NCBI GenBank assembly: GCA_009746045.1
Contig: RPFO01000065.1
Location: forward strand, 6,272,887 to 6,334,886
From: Mesostigma viride
Taxonomy: Eukaryota > Streptophyta > Mesostigmatophyceae > Mesostigmatales > Mesostigmataceae
Direction: 5' to 3'
Length of the DNA: 62,000 nt
Position numbers and translations under genes: made by a program
The notes under the pieces: model-generated
Databases searched by the model: none
What the model saw: the letters and a program-made list of their open reading frames with translations, nothing else
What the model was told of the DNA's origin: nothing
Part shown: positions 55,990 to 62,000 of the stretch, in pieces
Numbering within the stretch: position 1 is the first letter of the stretch
Layout: the number at the start of each line of letters is the position of its first letter

Positions 55990-57482
55990 ATTAAGGATAC
56001 CGGAGTCCCTCAAGCCCTGCATCCTCAATAGTTTTGCATCAGTCACGCTGGTCCGGGTCGCGCGACATCGGTGCATGCGGGGCGCGCGCACAATTAAGTC
56101 GGCCGGTGGGTTGCGATCAGGGAACGAGGAGGCACTGCCATAGGAGGAGATGTCTACCTGACCAGTTGGCCCGCAGTCTTAAGCACCCCCGGCAGGGCCC
56201 ACGCGATTGCTATTCACCTGGTCTGTGTGGGCAAGATGCCGCCCAGCGCAAAGAGTAGGCGGCGGTGTCGGATATTTTTGGTGATAGGAGGGAGCTCGCA
56301 GTACTAGAGCTCGGCCGGCCGGGGTGCGGCGCTCTGAGATAACGTACTACTAGGCTGTACAACATGTAGTTCGTGCATAGCAGTGATATTTGCATGCATG
56401 GGCATACAAAACGAAAGTGCTGTACGTCCTCCGGATTTTTGAGTTTGCACCGTATGCAGTTCTTGGACGTTTGGAATAATGGCATGGCTAACGCAATGAC
56501 TTACTAGCTCGACCTTTTCAGTGGTTTCCCATTTGCGGGTATTTCCTCGTAAATGGTGGGAGAGCGATCGCAGCAATGGTGCTTACCCCCAGACACTCCC
56601 GGCCAGTTAGGCTCGAAACACACGCCCTGATCAAGCAAGCTGTTTCCGGCCCCACCGTCTAGGTCATCTAGTCGCTCTACACGTACGCCAGCCATAATTT
56701 CAATGCGCAAGGCTACACATTTCCATCACCATTCATATTCATCATCCTGAACGACTTGAACACGCGGACAAGATAACGGCAGGCTCGAGCTACCATGGTC
56801 CGGATTCTCCCGATTTCTGGCCTGCGCTGGTTGTCTCCTTGATACAAAAACTCCCAAACCAATTATTCACAATCAGATACTTTCATATATTGAAAAATAA
56901 ATACAAGTCACACCTACCTGACTTCTAATAAATAACGCAGCCTTGCTGATTACGGTGCCGACATTGGACCAGACCGAAATAGACTGTCCATGCAAGAATT
57001 GAACAGATGTGACCTAAAAGTCCGGGGAGGAAATTGGGTGCACGAGCAAAGCGCACCGTGCTTGCCAGCATGACCCATTCCACGTACGGAAACTTCTGTG
57101 AGCTGCATGCTTAGCCGGCCCGCAAGCTTCCTGGCCTGTACCCATCAGCAAGCATGTGCTACATGTGCTATTGGAGTGGTGCTCAAGCAAGCCAATGGCT
57201 TCTCGGTAACGTATACCATTGCTCCACATGGTGTGCCATCCGACTTGGTCACATAAAAAACGGGATCTTCCTTTGCCCAAATGCGGCCAAGCGGTTGACA
57301 CCTTTGGTGATCATCTCAACCACCCATTCACCAACAGCTGCGCTGAGCATGCACATCTGGCTCGGTTCGTCTCATAATAACGCCTCTGTGTTGCAATGTA
57401 TGATCTCTAAAAGCAAGCCAGAAAGCAAGCCGCACCCTCCAAACCCAGCGAGCCGCACCCGCCGAAGCCCCCAAAACTCGGG
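55990..57482. other. Intergenic, downstream of HECT-like gene
   Basis: No coding signal found. The right part should hold the 3' UTR of the minus-strand gene. Confidence 0.4.
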
Positions 57483-60438
57483 CTAGTTGGCTCCCGTCCT
57501 GCCCGGTGGGGCGCGCACAACCCGAGCCCCCTCTGGTGACGCCGTGCTCATAACAATCCGCTCGTTGTGCGGGACGGCCGGCGGCGGGGCATCTAGCCCA
57601 TAAGAAAAGGAGGCCCTCTTCTCCTTGGGTGACAGCATCTCGTCCCCATGAAGGTACACCGGGTCGCCCTCTTCATCCTCCTCCTCCAGCTCCTCCCCCT
57701 CCTCGGCCTCCTCGAACGAGGGCGCGTGCATCCTCAACACGCCAACATGCCCCGGCCGCTGCTGCATGACCCCAATGGGAGCCACAGATGCCACACTATC
57801 CACCACCCCTCCTTGTCGTTGCTGTTGTTGTGCCAACTGCAGCTGCGGCTGCTGTGGCTGCTGTTGTTGTGGCTGCTGAGCTGCAGCCTGGAGCTGCAGG
57901 CTGCAGGCGGGGCAGTGGCCCTCGTGCTGGCCGCACCGCAGGCAGTCCCCATCCGAGAAGACATGCCCGTACGAGCACACGTACCAATCCCCCGCGCGGG
58001 GGCACCCCAGCACGGCCGCGTTCCCGGGCCACCGTGCCACCTGGACGATCCCAGGGACGCTCCACCGGGGGCGACATGTGTCGCCGCGCGACGACCAGGA
58101 CTGTCCAGTGCCACCCGCGGGATTGTTATGGGGGTACCCGTGGGAGGGCGGGGATAGCCCGCTGCCCGTGCACACGTAGTGATGGGGGCCCATACTGCCA
58201 CCAGCATAGGTCACTGGAACCATCATCATCATGCCCTGCTCGGATTGCAGTGCTTGGTCCATGCACGCGGCAAACTGGTCATAGTTTGCCACTGTGTCGT
58301 CCAGCAGCAGCAACCGCGGCGTTGAGACAAAGCGGTGGCCTGGAGATGGCGCACGGGTGGCAGCAGAAGCTGTTGCCGCCGCTGCAGGGATGACGGCTCG
58401 GCTGCCAAAGCACCCATTACCACCGGCGTTGTGGCGATCCCCAGCCCGAAGATCGGGCCCACCCAATGCGACATGTGGCAGGTTTCCAGGGACAGGAACG
58501 CCACTGGGAGCATGCTGGAGCCACGCTGGCTGCTGGCGCGCTGGCTGGAGACCCGTTCCGAGGGAGTCCCCGATATGCCTCACGACCACGTTGGCTCCGG
58601 CATCTCCCCTTGAGTGGGCGCCCGCGGGGAGCACGGTGCACTGGGGGCTTCCCCCCATGACCGCCGCCATCTCCCCCCACCCTGCGAGCCCGCCCAGGGT
58701 CCTCAGCACGAGCAGCCGCACGCTGAGCTCGGGCGCCTCGCGCAGGTACCGCCGCAGGCACAGCCGCGCGTAGACCCGCATGCTGACGCCCGCCCCCTCG
58801 CCTCCACCGACGCTGCTCCCGCAATCGCCGCTGCTGGCCCAGCTCTCCTGCGCTCCGAAGAGGGAGGGGCAGTTTGCGGTGGACACGGGGCTCCCTGTAT
58901 GCAAGCAGAAGGACTGGCTGGAGACGAGGGATGTGCGCTCGCTGCCAGCGTGGGAGGGACTGCTGGCCGTCGCGGCGTCTGCGTTCGCGTCGCTAGCAGC
59001 CGGCACGCTGGTCCGGATGGACAGCGTGGCGCTCCCCAGTGGGGCACCACCCAGCAGCTGCGGTTGGCATTGTGCTGGTGAGGGACCGGCCCATGAGCCC
59101 ATTCCCGACAAGCCCGCCCCCTCACACTGCGATGGCCCACGCGCCGTGCTCTCCTGGTCCCTACTGCTTCCTGCTGTCACACTGCCAGGCGCCACACTGG
59201 CATGAGTGGTGCTATCGCCCGGGGCATACCCGTGCATCTCCGCGCCAGTCCCTGGCCCCGGTAGAGCCGCCCCCTCATCCACGTAGCGCCTGCCCGCCCC
59301 CTCCCAGTCCTCCTCGGAGAACACAAACGCGTCGGCGATGCGCTCCACGTCCAAGTACTCGTTCCCAAACAGTAATGCCGACAACTGCACCGCACTCACG
59401 CCAAGCAGGGGTCCGGGCAGCGGACCACCCAGCGGACCACCTAGCCCACCACCCAGCCTACCATGGCCCAAGGAAGCACCCCATCCCGCGCCATCCCTCG
59501 CCATTGCTCTCCCCTCCACCGTCGGTGCCTCCCCTCGCGTCCCCAAGGCCACGCCCCCTGCCTTCTTCCCTGCCACACCAGAAGATGCAACACCGCTGAC
59601 ACAGGATGCGAGACCGCCGACACCGGCCCCTTCCTGGCTGCCGTCGCCAGTTGTGCTCTCGCCAGGCAATCCCCTCTCGCAAGGCCCAGTGTGTGCCGGC
59701 TCACGGAAGAGCGAGTGGAACCCGCGGCGAATCGCGTCAAGCTCGGCGCCCCGGACGCCAAACAGCCAGTGCCACATCGCCCGCCGTGCCACGGCCGCCT
59801 TGCTGGCGTCCGTCACCCTGACAGGGGGCGCCCAGGCCGCCCCGCCGCGCGTCGCAGGCACCGCTGCTGCCGCTGCCATGGGGACCGGGGGGGTGCCAGC
59901 ATCATGCGAGGAAACATCCGGCACGAGCCTCTTCTCATCCATGCGATCCTCCCCCGGCTCCATGGTAAAAACGGCCGGGTCTTCCCGCCCTTCTCCCCCC
60001 CGTTCCTGCCCCTCTTGTCCCACCTCGGTGTCCAGCAACGCCATGCGCCCGTCCAGCGCGCCCGGGCTCAGCATCCCACGGGGCGAGTCCACGCCCAGCC
60101 ACGCGCGGCCGCTGCGCCCGCTCGCGCTGGCGTCCGACCCTGCGCGCGGGCTGCCCGGCGGCAGCGGGAAGAACATGTCCTCGCTATTGCCGTCATCACT
60201 CGCCGTGAACGCGTACGAGTGACTCGACGAGATGCGGCGCACAAAGGGGGGCGACGTGGCGGCCAGGGAGACGCCCACCTCCTTGTCCCCCTCGCAGGCC
60301 TCTTCAGTACCCTCCAGCGCGCATGCCTCTTCATCGACCTCCTGCACGCATTTTTCCCCCATGGCCCCCGTCGCACAAGCTTCCCCACCCCCCTCCAGCG
60401 CGCAGGCATCATCGACCCCCTCCGGTCCACCCTCATCA

Positions 60439-60482
<44 letters not shown>

Positions 60483-62000
60483 GCTGCTACTGCTGCTTCG
60501 GGCGCTACTGCTATTGCTGGTCGTTGTGCTGTCCGCGTCCCCGTCGTCAAATCCCCCGGCCGCCGAGCAGGAGGCCGACAGCTGTCCCCACAGCCGCCGC
60601 GCGTGCTGGCACCCAGCCCCTTCGTCCCCGTGCTTCAGCGCCAGCAGCTGCCGCAGCTGCAGTGCTCGGCCCGGGTCCACCTCGGCCATCATCTCCAGCA
60701 TCGCATCGGTGCCCATCCCATCCCACGCTTCCGCGTGCCCCTCGAGAAGCAGCCTAGGACTCCCATTCGCAAGGCCTAGCTTGTCTAGCCCTTGCCCACT
60801 AGAGGCGGCACTTCCTCTCCCTCGTGCATCTGCGGTTGATGCCGTGGAAGAGAACATATTGGCTGCTGGCACTGCGGGAAATGCGTTCCCTTGTGCGGCT
60901 CCCTTCCCTGGTTCTCCCTTCCCGTGTGCTGCGACCGCGGCCTGGTCCGTCCCGCCGCCCGACCGGGCATCCGCCGGCGCACCCCTACCTGCTGGCATCC
61001 CCCTCGTGGAGCCCGGTGGGGACCCACGCTGGCTGCCAGTGTGTGTGCCACCTGGCGCCACCAGGGACGCCATCATGGCAGCGCCGAAGCGCACGGGCAC
61101 GCTGATACCTTCCAGCAACGCCTTGGCAAGGACACGGCCCACCGCCCACAGATGCTGCTGCCTGTCACCCTCGAGTAAGCCCGGGGGGCTGTTTCGCCCT
61201 CCTCCACCACCACTGTGTCCCACCCCTCCTTCGCCCGTGCCCGCCAGACCGCTAGGCGTGTCCATAGGGAAAACACCCTCGCCGCTGGCACCGGTGCCTC
61301 GAGCACCATTTCTGCTGGCATTCTCCACGTCACCACCACCATTTCCCCATGGGGGCATCTGCCGCAGGGTGCCGCCCGCCCTCGGTAGGAACACGTGGTT
61401 GAACAACGGGCCACGCCCAGCCCAGTCCTCCTGCTCATGCCACACGCGGCACCGGCAAACGGCCGCCGCGTCGAGGAGACCTACCACTGAGGGCTGCGGT
61501 GATGAACGCTGCTGCAGCTGCTCTTGCCGCTGGGGTGGATGTTCGCTGTACATCGTGCCGGCTTGTTCTTGTTCTCCGTCGCCACCGCTACGACCACCCC
61601 TCCAGCCCGAGAAGCCGCAGGCCTCGCACCACGGCCCAGCCTCAAAGAGGCCCAGGTCCGGGTGGACGACAGCGCAGAAGAACGCGTGGAGGACACGGGA
61701 GAGGGGCACGCGCACGCCGCCACTGCTGCTGCCGCCCACTTTCCCTCCACCGCCACCAATCCCGCCGTCGCTGTTGTACGCACCATGGCCGCTATTGAGG
61801 CTGTTACGGGCGCCAGGGTACAGGCTGTTGCTGCTGGCCCTCCTTCCGGGCGGCAGCTCCGCCACCATAGCGCGGGTGAGGCAGAGCGAGGGGTCCTCAA
61901 ACGCCGACAGGACGGCGCGCACGAGCTCCCTGGTGGGGGCCACGCCGGACCCTGGCAGGCGCAGCAGGTAGGCCGGCGCACTGCGGGACGTAGACGCTAA
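57483..62000 (-). CDS. HECT-like protein without expected Cys, with C-terminal RZ-type zinc finger
   Basis: A minus-strand frame is open from the window edge to TAG at 57483, about 1500 codons; the 5' end is outside. An AG acceptor candidate (ending near 61981) could start this exon. HECT-like pieces in order: AFFCAVVHPDLGLFE, then GPLFNHVFLP, GRVLAKALLEGISVPVRF (about 61108-61145), RRGFHSLFRE, SALLFGNEYLDVERIADAF (about 59330-59390), RRYLREAPELSVRLLVL and LLLLDDTVANYDQFAACMDQ (about 58250-58310). They are separated by long low-complexity Ser/Gly/Asp insertions. Where active HECT ligases have T-C-F-N before the last helix, this protein has RFVSTPRL, with no Cys. Nearer the C-terminus GDWYVCSYGHVFSDGDC and GHCPAC (57990-57905) fit an RZ-type zinc finger, as in RNF213 and ZNFX1. 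Role in ubiquitin transfer is inferred and may be non-catalytic. Confidence 0.6.

Noticed and set aside
57648-58773. Plus-strand frames inside the HECT-like exon
   Set aside because: They are shadows of the G/C-rich minus-strand coding frame, which carries the domain motifs.
61941-61943. Start of the HECT-like protein at 61943
   Set aside because: That codon is GTG and the frame stays open to the window edge; an acceptor or more coding sequence lies upstream.

Overview
The window is nuclear DNA of a photosynthetic eukaryote, most likely a green alga. The evidence is a TAB2-type plastid translation factor with an apparent transit peptide, many GT-AG introns, a GT29 glycosyltransferase with a signal anchor, an F-box/LRR gene, a MYND-finger gene and a HECT-like gene. 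I cannot name the species. Nothing bacterial (operons, IS elements, CRISPR) is present.

Host genes, left to right: a long coiled-coil protein on + (ten exons seen, 423-9611, 5' end outside the window); TAB2-like on - (four exons, 25877-21923); a GT29 sialyltransferase-like gene on + (26848-28038), divergent from TAB2; an F-box/LRR gene on - (35893-33532) broken by two in-frame TAG codons; a two-exon MYND protein on + (37903-39833); and a very long exon on - (62000-57483) with a HECT-like domain lacking the expected cysteine plus an RZ-type zinc finger, whose 5' end is outside the window.

Mobile DNA fills most of the rest. Four elements have TTAA target duplications. Two (6509-8197 and 48168-51027) have CCCCTAAA ends and are piggyBac-like; the second still holds transposase remnants with the catalytic core deleted. 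Two (10508-13358 and 40974-43619) are relatives with GGGGA ends and a palindrome inside the left end. Non-LTR retrotransposon debris of several families lies at 10.2, 12.6, 15.4-20.9, 29.6, 31.8, 43.7-47.9, 51.5 and 53-56 kb. These include ORF1 ends, an ORF2 fragment without RT core, an ORF2 end with a restriction-like nuclease, and many 3' ends. Almost every LINE 3' end carries one RNA-type hairpin (paired stem, bulge, upper stem, CAAC-type loop) followed at once by a short tandem repeat. A 1.45-kb chain of five tetranucleotide arrays (28107-29575) lies directly on one such LINE end.

A degraded polinton-like-virus fragment (about 29890-31600) contains a split A32-type packaging ATPase, a coiled-coil ORF and a broken, probably structural ORF.

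The most interesting points are: the covarying hairpin shared by LINE families; the tetranucleotide chain read as a slippage-extended LINE tail; E2F-type sites in the left ends of all four TTAA elements; the Cys-less HECT plus RZ finger protein; and repeated copies of exon ends with intact splice donors in the first gene.
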